The position numbers and the translations under genes were made by a program. The notes beneath the pieces are model-generated. The model had not been told where the DNA came from, made no database searches, and was given only the letters and a program-made list of their open reading frames with translations. DNA of 64,000 nucleotides from an uncultured Bacteroidaceae bacterium (GTDB lineage Bacteria > Bacteroidota > Bacteroidia > Bacteroidales > Bacteroidaceae), in contig CAJOIE010000003.1 of the NCBI GenBank assembly GCA_905234605.1, forward strand, positions 62,001 through 126,000, in the 5' to 3' direction. Within the stretch, counting starts at the first letter, position 1. Every line of letters begins with the position of its first letter. Positions 11,101-19,731 of this stretch are shown in pieces.

Positions 11101-11317
11101 CGTTGATGGCTTCCTCAAGCGGCACCACCACCGCTTTCTGCAGCGTCTCGGCGTTGGCTCCGGTGTAGCTGGCTCCCACGCTCACCGTGGGTGGCGCTAT
11201 GTCGGGGAACTGCTCTATGGGCAGCTGTGTGAGGCTGATGGCACCCACCAGCACTATCATCACCGAGATGACAGCCGAGAGTATGGGCCGGTCTATGAAT
11301 ATGCGCAGGCTGGGCAT
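8165..11317 (-). CDS. RND (HAE1/AcrB-type) efflux transporter permease
   Basis: IDRPILSAVISVMIVLVGAISLTQLPIEQFPDIAPPTVSV N-terminus; GTVVDDAIVVTEAT (TM4 DD pair) and LLSKTAILLTEYA (TM10 Lys). Confidence 0.95.
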   Translation of the reverse strand: MPSLRIFIDRPILSAVISVMIVLVGAISLTQLPIEQFPDIAPPTVSVGASYTGANAETLQKAVVVPLEEAINGVENMLYMTSNASNNGSARINVFFKQGTDPDMATVNVQNRVAQAQGLLPAEVTRTGVTVMRRQTSTLKSLGLYSPGGTYDLAFLNNYFKINIEPRLSRVPGVGEVDVYGSNYAMRIWLDPARMARHGLMPSDIAAVLAEQNVESPAGTLGEESDNTYQYVLKYRGRYEDAADYERMVVRAEPDGSMLRLGDVARVEIGLQGYAIEGEINGHPGTTCMISQTPGSNANEIITGIDRLVEEIRHDLPADMELIDLMSTKDFLDASIESVTRTLLEAVVLVVLVVLLFLRSWRATVIPLLGIVVSLVGTFAFLYVAHFSLNTLTLFALVLVIGTVVDDAIVVTEATQERFDAGVREPRQATAEAMHSVTTALVTSTLVFMAVFIPVCFMGGTSGIFYTQFGLTMAVAVLISMIGALTLSPAMCAHFLRAPRATAAPGGKGRHVRHRRWLLQARSAGRGAVACFLRRQWLALLLAAAAIAAFGHMLAITKTSLVPDEDMGVIYVTVQTQPGSSKATTRAMMDRVEQRIKDLPQMKAYSKSTGVSRMAGQSSNNGMFLLRLKNWDERRGRGDDLASVMAEVNHRMAGIDEAKIMVFTQPMISGYGATNGFELHVQDHQDRSVDSLMHVTSRFIEGLRSRPEIARAQTSFDNRYPQYRLTVDAARCKLAGVSPADVLSCLSGYIGGSYSSNMNKFSKLYRVMLQADVDQRLDTEALNNMYVRARDGAMAPVAAFVELTPVLGTANLTRFNLFPAIQVSGMPEKGYSSGEAIKAVREEAARLLPAGYGYEFAGMSREEAAAGSNTIYVFAACIVFIYLILCALYESLFTPLAIIFAVPFGLMGSFLFAQWFGLENNIYMQTGVIMLIGLLSKTAILLTEYATVLRRGQIGRDGIWHRMTLGQAALAAARVRLRPILMTSLTMVFGLMPMMFATGAGAGGNMSLAVGTVGGMLVGTVALLLFLPALFVLFQGLEERFFPKTINPNN

Positions 11318-11369
11318 GGAGCCGGTGTGTGTGTTCCGTGGTAAGGTGTTATGCAGTGTGGATGCCGTC

Positions 11370-13565
11370 TCAGCGCAGTTCGCGCTCAAACCATCGGGCT
11401 ATGCTGCTGTAGATGTGCAGGCGTGTGCGTGCGCCGTAGATGCTGTGGTTGCGGTTGGTGTAGACAATCTGGTGGAACGGTTTGTCGGCCTGCACCAGTG
11501 CCTCGGTGAGCTCGGCAGTGTTGCGGTAGTGCACATTGTCGTCGGCCGTGCCGTGACAGAGCAGCAGGGCTCCGTGCAGGTGGCTGGCGCGCGACATGGG
11601 GTTGTCGGCATATCCGGCAGCATTCTCCTTGGGGGTGCGCATGTAGCGCTCGGTATAGATGCTGTCGTAGAAGCGGTAGTTGGTGACGGGAGCCACGGCG
11701 ACACCGGCGGCGAACACCGGACGCCCTTCCATCATCGACATCAGGGTCATGTAGCCGCCATAGCTCCATCCCCAGATGCCTATATGCTCCTTGTCCACGT
11801 AGGGCAGCGACCCCAGGTAGAGGGCGGTTTCCACCTGGTCGCGGGCCTCCGTCTGTCCCAAATGCAGGTAGGTCTGCTTCTCGAAGGCTGCTCCACGGCC
11901 GCCGGTGCCACGCCCGTCCACGCACACCATGATGAAGCCCTGCTCGGCCATGTAGCGCTCGAACATGGCTCCACCCATATTGCCGGTGTTCCATGCGTCG
12001 AGCACTTGCTGTGAGCCTGGTCCGCTGTATTGGAACATGACCACGGGGTAGCGGCGTGAGGCGTCGAAGCCGGCGGGCTTGTACATGTAGCCGTTGAGTG
12101 TCACGCCGTCATGTGTCTGGAAGGAGAAAAGCTCGGCCTGGGGCATGTGGGCTTCCTGCACACGACGGCGCAGGTCGGCGTTGTCCTCGAGCGTGGCCAT
12201 GAGCTTACCTTTGGCGTCGCGCAGGGTCACCACGGGAGGTGTGGTGAGCGACGAGTAGGTGTTGACATACCACTTGAAGTTGGCCGAGAACACGGCGCTG
12301 TTGCTGCCGCGCCCGTCGCTCAGCCGTGTCACGTTGCCGCGGGCATCAGCGCGGCACACGGTGCGGTACTGCGGCCCGTCGGCGGTGGAGGCGTAGTAGG
12401 TGTTGCCGCTCTTGGGGTCGTAGCCGTAGAAGTCGGTCACGACATAGTCGCCACTCGTGAGCTGGCGGCGCAGCGTGCCGTTGAGGTCGTAGAGGTAGAG
12501 GTGGTTGTAGCCCGAGCGCTCACTCATCATGACGAAGCCCTGGTCGAAGACGTGGAAGTGGCGGTAGGGCTCCTCCGTGATGTAGGGCTCCACCTGGTCG
12601 CGCACTATGAGCTTGCACTCCGTGGAGCGCGGGTTGGCGGCATAGATGTCGAGGCGGTCCTGATGGCGGTTCTGCGTGAGCACGAGCAGGCGCTCGGCGT
12701 CGGAGGTGGCAACGAGGCGCGTCACGTAGCCGTCATCGTCGAGAGGCAGCTTGAGGCGTCGTGTGGCATGGCTCTTGATGTCGTAGGTGCACACGCTCAC
12801 GCTGCTGTTCTGCTCGCCGGCGATGGGATACTTGTAGGTGTAGGAGCCCGGGTAGTCGGCATACTCCTCGAGCACGGGTGCCATGCCACGGTAGAGGGGG
12901 AAGGAGAACTGGCGCACGGCTGTCTCGTCGTAGCGCAGCCAGCAGAGCATGGTGGCGTCGGCAGTGAAGCAGAAGGCGCGTGCGAAGCTGAACTCTTCCT
13001 CGTTCACCCAGTCGGGCTTGCCGTTGATGATACTGCCGGCCTGTCCGTCCTTGGTCACCTGCACCTCGGCGTTGCCATAGAGCAGCTCCACGAGGAAGAG
13101 GTTGTTCTGGCGCACGAAGGCTATCATGTTGCCGTCGGGCGAGAAGGCGGGCACCTCCTGCGGCCCCGCAGTGGAGAGGGGGGCGAGGGTCTGGTTGCGC
13201 ACATCGTAGACATACCACTCGGCGGTGGCGGAGTGGCAGTAGATGGGTGTGCGGTGCGTCTGGATGAGGATGCGCCGCTCGTCGGGACTGACGATATAGT
13301 CGGTGAAGCTCTCCACCTCGACGTCGCCGCGTGCTGTCGCCACGTCGAAGAGCACCGACGTCGGCTCGCCCGTGCGGAAGCTGTGGGCCACGATGCGGCG
13401 GCCGTCCATCTGGGCGTAGTGCTCACCGTCGGCCAGAGGGCGCACGCCATGCACGCCGCGCGCGGCATACGTGCCGGAGGCTATGGCCTCGAGGGTGAGG
13501 GTGGCGGCACGGGCTGTGCCGAGCAGCGTGAGGGCTGCGGCTATGAGGACTGCTATGCGGTGCAT
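11370..13565 (-). CDS. S9 family prolyl oligopeptidase, dipeptidyl-peptidase IV-like
   Basis: Signal peptide; N-terminal beta-propeller; WGWSYGGYMT nucleophile motif, DDNVHYRNT, NRNHSIYG. Confidence 0.93.
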   Translation of the reverse strand: MHRIAVLIAAALTLLGTARAATLTLEAIASGTYAARGVHGVRPLADGEHYAQMDGRRIVAHSFRTGEPTSVLFDVATARGDVEVESFTDYIVSPDERRILIQTHRTPIYCHSATAEWYVYDVRNQTLAPLSTAGPQEVPAFSPDGNMIAFVRQNNLFLVELLYGNAEVQVTKDGQAGSIINGKPDWVNEEEFSFARAFCFTADATMLCWLRYDETAVRQFSFPLYRGMAPVLEEYADYPGSYTYKYPIAGEQNSSVSVCTYDIKSHATRRLKLPLDDDGYVTRLVATSDAERLLVLTQNRHQDRLDIYAANPRSTECKLIVRDQVEPYITEEPYRHFHVFDQGFVMMSERSGYNHLYLYDLNGTLRRQLTSGDYVVTDFYGYDPKSGNTYYASTADGPQYRTVCRADARGNVTRLSDGRGSNSAVFSANFKWYVNTYSSLTTPPVVTLRDAKGKLMATLEDNADLRRRVQEAHMPQAELFSFQTHDGVTLNGYMYKPAGFDASRRYPVVMFQYSGPGSQQVLDAWNTGNMGGAMFERYMAEQGFIMVCVDGRGTGGRGAAFEKQTYLHLGQTEARDQVETALYLGSLPYVDKEHIGIWGWSYGGYMTLMSMMEGRPVFAAGVAVAPVTNYRFYDSIYTERYMRTPKENAAGYADNPMSRASHLHGALLLCHGTADDNVHYRNTAELTEALVQADKPFHQIVYTNRNHSIYGARTRLHIYSSIARWFERELR

Positions 13566-13621
13566 GGTGGTTTCGTCGGGCTTAATGAACAACTAAGGAT
13601 TGCGTGCGCGTGCACGATGGG

Positions 13622-13629
13622 CAAAGATA
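13622..13629 (-). promoter_or_regulatory. Bacteroidetes -7 box (TATCTTTG) upstream of DPP-IV gene
   Basis: CAAAGATA on + strand about 57 nt upstream of minus-strand start 13565. Confidence 0.55.
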
Positions 13630-13705
13630 GCACTTATTTGCTTCTGCCAATGCTTTGAAGCGGCTTTATCTGCCGCCTTCGTGCACGCCGCTGCCGCCCA
13701 ATGGT

Positions 13706-13713
13706 TACCTTTG
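13706..13713 (+). promoter_or_regulatory. Bacteroidetes -7 box (TACCTTTG) immediately before hemW start
   Basis: TAnnTTTG ends 7 nt before ATG at 13721. Confidence 0.6.
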
Positions 13714-13720
13714 CGCCTGC

Positions 13721-14881
13721 ATGGCTGGCATATACATACACATTCCATTCTGCCTGTCGCGATGCATCTACTGCGACTTCTATTCCACCACGGCTGCCGA
13801 GCTGCTGCCGGACTACGTCGACGCGCTATGCCGCGAGATGGCCCTGCGGCGCAGCGAGCTGGAGGGCACGCCCGTGGCCACCGTATACATCGGCGGCGGC
13901 ACGCCGTCGGTGCTCTCGCCGGCACAGCTGCAGCAGATTGACACCTGCCTGCGCGACAACTACGACGTGGTGCCCGGCGCGGAGTACACCGTGGAGCTCA
14001 ACCCCGACGACGTGGGCCGCAAGGGGGGGCTGCTGGATGCCGGCGAGCTGCCATTCAACCGCGCCTCGATGGGCATACAGACGCTCGACGACAGACTGCT
14101 GCGACTGCTGCGGCGACGCCACGACGCCGACACGGCCATACGCGCCGTCGACACACTGCGCCGCAGGGGCATAGGCAACATCAGCGTTGACCTCATCTAC
14201 GGACTGCCGACACAGACGCTCGAGGCCTTCACCGCCGACGTGGACGCCGTGCTCGCACTCGGCACGCAGCACCTCTCGGCCTACGCCCTCTCCTACGAGC
14301 CCGGCACGCCGCTCCACGCCATGCGCCGCCGCGGCGAGGTGCAGGAGACCGACGAGGAGGTGAGCGTGGCCATGTATGAGACATTGTGCCGGCGTGCACG
14401 CCAGGCCGGCTTCGAACATTACGAGCTTTCCAACTTCGCACTGCCTGGCCGGCACTCACGCCACAACAGCGCCTACTGGCAGGGGGTGCCCTACATAGGC
14501 TTCGGCCCTGCGGCACACAGCTACGACGGACGCAGCACACGCCGCGCCAACACGCCGTCGCTCACGGCCTACCTGCGCCACCTCAGCCAGGACGGCGCGG
14601 CAGCGGCAGCAGCCACCGGCACCACGGCATGGGCCGAGATGGAACACCTGACAACGGCCGAGCTCTACGACGAGCACGTCATGTGCGCCCTGCGCACACG
14701 GCAGGGCATCAGCCTCACGGCACTGCGCGACCGCTTCGGCAGCACATGGCAGGCCCACCTGATGCATGCCGCCGCACCGCACATCGCTGCCGGCCGCCTC
14801 TGCGTCGACGGCGACCGCCTGCACCTCGCCCACTCTGCCCTCATGGTGGCCGACGACGTGATGAGCGACCTCATGGCATAG
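13721..14881 (+). CDS. hemW: Radical SAM heme chaperone HemW (coproporphyrinogen III oxidase-like)
   Basis: MAGIYIHIPFCLSRCIYCDFYS (CxxxCxxC), IGGGTPS, ELNPDD, SAYALSYEPGTPL. Confidence 0.93.
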   Translation: MAGIYIHIPFCLSRCIYCDFYSTTAAELLPDYVDALCREMALRRSELEGTPVATVYIGGGTPSVLSPAQLQQIDTCLRDNYDVVPGAEYTVELNPDDVGRKGGLLDAGELPFNRASMGIQTLDDRLLRLLRRRHDADTAIRAVDTLRRRGIGNISVDLIYGLPTQTLEAFTADVDAVLALGTQHLSAYALSYEPGTPLHAMRRRGEVQETDEEVSVAMYETLCRRARQAGFEHYELSNFALPGRHSRHNSAYWQGVPYIGFGPAAHSYDGRSTRRANTPSLTAYLRHLSQDGAAAAAATGTTAWAEMEHLTTAELYDEHVMCALRTRQGISLTALRDRFGSTWQAHLMHAAAPHIAAGRLCVDGDRLHLAHSALMVADDVMSDLMA

Positions 14882-14891
14882 GCTGCCACAA

Positions 14892-14973
14892 ACACCCTGC
14901 ACCCCCAACACAAGGACCCTGCACCGCCGCTGTTGCGACCGTGCAGGGTTCTTGTGTTGGGGGTGCAGGGTGT
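14892..14973. repeat. ACCCTGCA-type intergenic palindromic repeat, locus 2 (33-bp stem hairpin)
   Basis: ACACCCTGCACCCCCAACACAAGGACCCTGCAC vs inverted copy GTGCAGGGTTCTTGTGTTGGGGGTGCAGGGTGT; 1 G:U position, 16-nt loop. Confidence 0.92.
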
Positions 14974-15036
14974 CACAGAGGCACCTGCTCATGCTTCCGG
15001 CGAGGGATGCGGCTGCGCCGCACACATGCCGGCAGC

Positions 15037-15417
15037 TCAGGCACCGCCCTTGCGCACCTGCCCTGGCGTGAGACCGTACTTCTTCTTGAAAATGGCTGAG
15101 AAGTGCGACACATTCTTGAAGCCCACGTCGAAGCAAGCATCCGACACCCTACAGCCGCGCTCCAGCAACTCGTGGGCTGCACGCAGGCGCCGATCCGTGA
15201 GCCACCGCTCAGGCGAGAGCTCGCTCATGCGCTTGAAGTCGCGCTTGAACGTGCTGAGACTGCGCCCCGACGCCTGAGCAAACTCGCTCATCGACATGTC
15301 GGCAGAATAGTGTTTCTCCATGAAGGCTGCAAGGTCGGTCTTCCGGGAGGGACGAGCGCTGACGTCGGTCGAGAGGAAAGCGTCTAACGGTGCGAGAGGA
15401 GGGTGGCTGTCTGGCAT
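15037..15417 (-). CDS. AraC-family helix-turn-helix protein (HTH domain only)
   Basis: SEFAQASGRSLSTFKRDFKRMSELSPERWLTDRRL...DACFDVGFKNVSHFSAIFKKKYGLTPGQVRK. Confidence 0.88.
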   Translation of the reverse strand: MPDSHPPLAPLDAFLSTDVSARPSRKTDLAAFMEKHYSADMSMSEFAQASGRSLSTFKRDFKRMSELSPERWLTDRRLRAAHELLERGCRVSDACFDVGFKNVSHFSAIFKKKYGLTPGQVRKGGA

Positions 15418-15499
15418 AAAGTCAAGAGGGTGCTGGTGCTATCGCTGTGGGACATAGTGTGAAAGACCTATGCGCAAGGGCTGTTTCGTCTTCACACCG

Positions 15500-15507
15500 C
15501 AAAAATA
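15500..15507 (-). promoter_or_regulatory. Possible -7 box TATTTTTG upstream of AraC-type gene
   Basis: CAAAAATA on + strand, about 83 nt upstream of start 15417. Confidence 0.4.
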
Positions 15508-15657
15508 TGCCATTGCAACACACATGCGTTTGTTTTACGGCTCAAACTGAGGCTTCCTTGCCCGTTAAAGGCTGAGAATATGGCATTTAGGCCCTCTCAC
15601 CACAAAACATGCCAAAAACATTTTGCCCGCGGGCTTCATGCACGCTGTCTTTTTGCA

Positions 15658-15665
15658 TACCTTTG
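15658..15665 (+). promoter_or_regulatory. -7 box TACCTTTG upstream of rhaM-like gene
   Basis: TAnnTTTG motif about 70 nt upstream of ATG 15736. Confidence 0.6.
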
Positions 15666-15735
15666 CCTTGCGACAGGCTGCCGGCAGGCATGCCACAACA
15701 CCAAGCTATTCTCAACCAACAACCATCACATCAGC

Positions 15736-16050
15736 ATGAAACGCTTTGCCTTCAAGATGCACCTCAAGCCCGGATGCGAGCAGGAGTATGAGCGACGCCA
15801 CGCAGCCCTGTGGCCCGAACTGAAGAAACAAATCAAGGACGGCGGCATAGCCAACTACAGCATCTACTGGGACCGCGACACCAACATCCTCTTCGCATAT
15901 CAGGAGATAGAGGGCGAACAGAGCTCGCAGGACATGGGAGCCGACGAGACAACACAGCGCTGGTGGGCCTACATGCGCGACATCATGGACACAAACCCCG
16001 ACAACAGCCCTGTCACCACACCCCTCCAGGAAGTGTTCCACTTAGACTGA
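15736..16050 (+). CDS. rhaM: L-rhamnose mutarotase
   Basis: MKRFAFKMHLKPGCEQEYERRHAALWPELKKQIKDGGIANYSIYWDRDTNILFAYQEI; WWAYMRDIM. Confidence 0.92.
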   Translation: MKRFAFKMHLKPGCEQEYERRHAALWPELKKQIKDGGIANYSIYWDRDTNILFAYQEIEGEQSSQDMGADETTQRWWAYMRDIMDTNPDNSPVTTPLQEVFHLD

Positions 16051-16143
16051 GACACCCGAGCCACCATGCCTGCGCGACAAAGCCACAGCAGCGAGTGCAT
16101 ACGTGTGCGCGCCAGCACATCAAACTAACATAACAGCAGAACC

Positions 16144-16863
16144 ATGACCAAAGAACATTCCACACTCCTTGCCGCCGCCATAGTGGCAATAGGCATCGCA
16201 ACAGCCGGATGCGCACTGCGCAGCGGCATCATAGCCTTCAAGACCCTCGACCGCGAAGTGACAGCCAAGGGACTGGCCGAGAAAGAAGTGGTGGCCGACA
16301 AAGCCACGTGGCCACTGCGCTTCAAGCTGCTCAGCAACGACCCTACCGAGCTATACAACCGCATCGAGGCCGCGACAAAGACCATAGTGGCCTTCCTCCG
16401 TCAAGGCGGCATCGCAGAGAGCGAGATCAGCGTGGCTGCACCCACCATAGTGGACCAGCAGGCCAACATGAGCTACTCCACCGAGGAGGTGCGCTACCGC
16501 TACAAAGCCAACTGCACCGTGACCGTAGTCACACGCGACGTGGAGCGCGTGCGCACCCTCGTAGGCCGCCAGGCCGAGCTCATGCGCCAAGGCATTGCCA
16601 TCGTGGGCAACGAGTATGAAGAGGGCAATGCCGTGACCTACGAGTTCACCGCTCTCAACGACATCAAGCCCGAGATGATATCCAGCGCACTGCAAGCGGC
16701 ACGCACCACAGCCGAGCGCTTCGCCGCAGACAGCAACAGCCGCCTCGGCAAGATACGCACAGCGCAGCAGGGACAGTTCTCCATCGAGACACGCGACCAG
16801 ACAACACCCTGGCTCAAACAGGTGCGTGTGGTGTCGACCGTCGTCTTCTACCTCGACGACTGA
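16144..16863 (+). CDS. SIMPL (DUF541) domain protein
   Basis: N-terminal TM; repeated VTAKGLAEKEVVADKATW / YSTEEVRYRYKANCTVTV... DQTTPWLKQVRVVSTVVFYLDD. Confidence 0.82.
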   Translation: MTKEHSTLLAAAIVAIGIATAGCALRSGIIAFKTLDREVTAKGLAEKEVVADKATWPLRFKLLSNDPTELYNRIEAATKTIVAFLRQGGIAESEISVAAPTIVDQQANMSYSTEEVRYRYKANCTVTVVTRDVERVRTLVGRQAELMRQGIAIVGNEYEEGNAVTYEFTALNDIKPEMISSALQAARTTAERFAADSNSRLGKIRTAQQGQFSIETRDQTTPWLKQVRVVSTVVFYLDD

Positions 16864-17064
16864 GCCACAGCACATGCCACACAGACCACTACAGCCCCAA
16901 CGGCACACACAGACAATCCCGCTGCCGCCATGCTCCACCACAGCTTGCCGCAGCCCGCTACCACGGGATAGACGCCTGGGGATGGAGCCATGGGCCGGCA
17001 GGCGTGAAGCCATCTGAAAATAAAAAAGAAGGCTCCCTTGTTGGCGTATATTAAGCTAAAGGCC

Positions 17065-17072
17065 TACCTTTG
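17065..17072 (+). promoter_or_regulatory. -7 box TACCTTTG upstream of BIG2-type secreted protein gene
   Basis: TAnnTTTG about 98 nt upstream of ATG 17170. Confidence 0.6.
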
Positions 17073-17169
17073 CCACCGAGCTGCAACGAGTGTTCACCCT
17101 AACGACGCTATACAACTAACATCTTTATATTCACTCAAATACATTAACAATCACTAAACAAAAAAAGCA

Positions 17170-19632
17170 ATGAAACAGACTTTACTCAAGACGTTCATGC
17201 TTGCCACAGCCTTTGCCATGAGCATTGGCGCGTGGGCTCAAACGGAAGAAGTAGTATTTGACTTCACCCAAAGCACTAATGACTATAGATCGGGAATTAC
17301 TCCTTTGGGCAACAAAGATTTGACAGAAGGTGAAACCACTTTCACAAATAGTAACGTGACCATCAAGTATGCCGAGAAGGGCGGAACCACCAATTTGCGT
17401 TGGTGGTCCGATGGCATCCGAGCATACAACGGCAATATCTTTACTATCGAAGCTGCTGACGCTGAGATTGAGAGAATCCAGATAGAAGGTACCATCACCA
17501 TTGTGGAAACATCAGAAACAGGTGGCTCCATTTCTTCAAACACATGGACACAACCTAATGGTGGCAGTGTAAGCTCTGTTTCATTCAAGGGTAACCATAC
17601 AAGCAAGAATAAGACTATAACAAAGGTAACTGTCACATTGGCTGCCGCTTCCGATCCTTCAGATGAGAGCGTTGCTACCACTGTGACGATTGATGCTACG
17701 AAAATCACCAACACCGATATATACGGAGGCACTAATGCTGGTGCCCTCACTGCTACCGTCAGCGTAACTGACGGCGATGAGATTGCCGGTGCTTCTGTCA
17801 CATGGTCATCCAACGACGAAGGCATTGTCACTATTGATAACGAAGGCAATGTGACACTTGTTGCAGAAGGCACAACGACCTTAAAGGCAAATTACGCCGG
17901 CGAAGAGGGGAAGTACAAGGCTTCCAGTGCCACTTACCAAATCACTGTGACCGACACAGACCCCAACAAACCTGGCACTGAAAGCAATCCGTACACCGTA
18001 GCCCAAGCCATCGCATTCATCAATACATTGAACGGGGCTACTTCCAGCACTGTCTATGTTTCGGGCATTGTTTCGCAGATTGACAACTACAATGGAACTT
18101 ACCACAGCATAACATATTGGATTTCCGATGACGGCACGACAGAGGGTCAGATGGAAGTATATAGCGGCAAGGGCCTGGATGGTGCGGACTTCGGCGCTAT
18201 TACAGACCTTCGTCTCGGAGATCAAGTAACTGTAAGCGGCAATGTAAAGCTTTATAACGGTAGCATCCCTGAGTTTGACAAGAGCAGCTCTATAACCTCA
18301 TTTTATCGTGACGAGACTCAGCCTGTTAACATTTGCACACTTAACAGCATCACTCCCACCAACATCATTGTCGGTGCCAGCGGAGAATTTGAGATTAGTG
18401 CCACATTTGTTGATGAAGACCTTGTAGAAGGTAATGACTACGAGTTCACCTTGACCTCAAGCGACACATCAATCCTTGAGATTACAGGTAATACTTACGA
18501 GGCTAAGGCTGCCGGAGAAGTTACCATCACTGTGCATGTAACCGTTCTTGATGATGAGAAATATAATGAGGTTGAAGAAGAGTTCACAATCATTGTCAAA
18601 GAGCCTGCTGTTGCCTATACATTTGCTCCTGTAAAAGACATCACAGCACTTACTGATGGCTGCAACGTAATCATCGTTAACTCTGAAGCTGCAGTTGCTA
18701 TCAGTACAGAGCAAAAGACAAACAACCGCGGGCAGACAGACCTCACATTCAATGGCGACAATGCCATTGTTGAGTTGGATGGCTATGTTCAGATATTCAC
18801 CGTAGAGGAGGCCGAAGACGGTTGTTGGTACTTCAACACTGGCGCAGGTTACATCTATGCAGCTTCAAGCTCAAGCAACAATCTGAGAACAGAGGAAGAA
18901 AAGGACGACAACGCCAAGGCCGAGATTACTATCGATGACAACGGCAACGCAAGCATCGTTTTTCAGGGGAGTAACACCCGTAACAGCCTCTTCTACAACA
19001 GTGGTAGCAGTCTCTTCTCCTGCTACGCAAACACTTCATCACAGAAGCCTGTGCAGATTTATACAGCAGTGACAGCACCTGCCACTGTGTCTGAAGCTGG
19101 CTACGCTACTTTCAGCAGCACACAGGCTCTCGACTTTACCAATGTTAAGAACATCGAAGCCTACACCGCTACAGTCGAGGGCTCTCTCATCACATTCACT
19201 CGCATACAGAAGGTGCCAGCCAACACAGGCGTCTTACTGCGTAGCGTAGACGGCGGTGAGGCTACAGCACAGGTGCCTGTCTTGACAATGGCAAATGCTG
19301 TTGACGACAATGTCTTCGTGGCAGTGAGCGAGGACATCGATGAGCTCGCAACCACCGTTGAAGGCAACACCAACTACATCCTTCAGGCCTCGCCCGAGGT
19401 GGGCTTCTACCTCGCAGCAGGCAACGCCGTGGATGCCGGCAAGGCATACATCAGCGTGGAGACAGCTGCCAACGTCAAGGGCTTCCAGCTCCCGGGCAGC
19501 AATACCACTGCCGTGCAGACCGTGCGCCAGAACAACGTGAATAGCAACGTCATCTTCAACATTGCCGGCCAGCGAGTATCGCGTGCACAGAAGGGCATCT
19601 ACGTCATCGGCGGCAAGAAGGTCGTGAAGTAA
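17170..19632 (+). CDS. Secreted multidomain protein with BIG2/Ig-like domain, NPYTVAQAI OB-like domain and short C-terminal tail
   Basis: Signal peptide MKQTLLKTFMLATAFAMSIGAWAQ; ASVTWSSNDEGIVTIDNEGNVTLVAEGTTTLKANYAG (BIG2); C-terminus IAGQRVSRAQKGIYVIGGKKVVK. Confidence 0.85.
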   Translation: MKQTLLKTFMLATAFAMSIGAWAQTEEVVFDFTQSTNDYRSGITPLGNKDLTEGETTFTNSNVTIKYAEKGGTTNLRWWSDGIRAYNGNIFTIEAADAEIERIQIEGTITIVETSETGGSISSNTWTQPNGGSVSSVSFKGNHTSKNKTITKVTVTLAAASDPSDESVATTVTIDATKITNTDIYGGTNAGALTATVSVTDGDEIAGASVTWSSNDEGIVTIDNEGNVTLVAEGTTTLKANYAGEEGKYKASSATYQITVTDTDPNKPGTESNPYTVAQAIAFINTLNGATSSTVYVSGIVSQIDNYNGTYHSITYWISDDGTTEGQMEVYSGKGLDGADFGAITDLRLGDQVTVSGNVKLYNGSIPEFDKSSSITSFYRDETQPVNICTLNSITPTNIIVGASGEFEISATFVDEDLVEGNDYEFTLTSSDTSILEITGNTYEAKAAGEVTITVHVTVLDDEKYNEVEEEFTIIVKEPAVAYTFAPVKDITALTDGCNVIIVNSEAAVAISTEQKTNNRGQTDLTFNGDNAIVELDGYVQIFTVEEAEDGCWYFNTGAGYIYAASSSSNNLRTEEEKDDNAKAEITIDDNGNASIVFQGSNTRNSLFYNSGSSLFSCYANTSSQKPVQIYTAVTAPATVSEAGYATFSSTQALDFTNVKNIEAYTATVEGSLITFTRIQKVPANTGVLLRSVDGGEATAQVPVLTMANAVDDNVFVAVSEDIDELATTVEGNTNYILQASPEVGFYLAAGNAVDAGKAYISVETAANVKGFQLPGSNTTAVQTVRQNNVNSNVIFNIAGQRVSRAQKGIYVIGGKKVVK

Positions 19633-19650
19633 AGACAATCAAGGTCCAGC

Positions 19651-19682
19651 CCTCGCCCCTCCCTTCTGCTGGAGGGGCGAGG
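19651..19682 (+). terminator. Hairpin downstream of the BIG2-type gene
   Basis: 12-bp perfect stem CCTCGCCCCTCC / GGAGGGGCGAGG, 8-nt loop. Confidence 0.65.
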
Positions 19683-19731
19683 ATGCCCAACCAACAATTA
19701 GCAATCCATTTCACTTGAAAACCTAACTATT

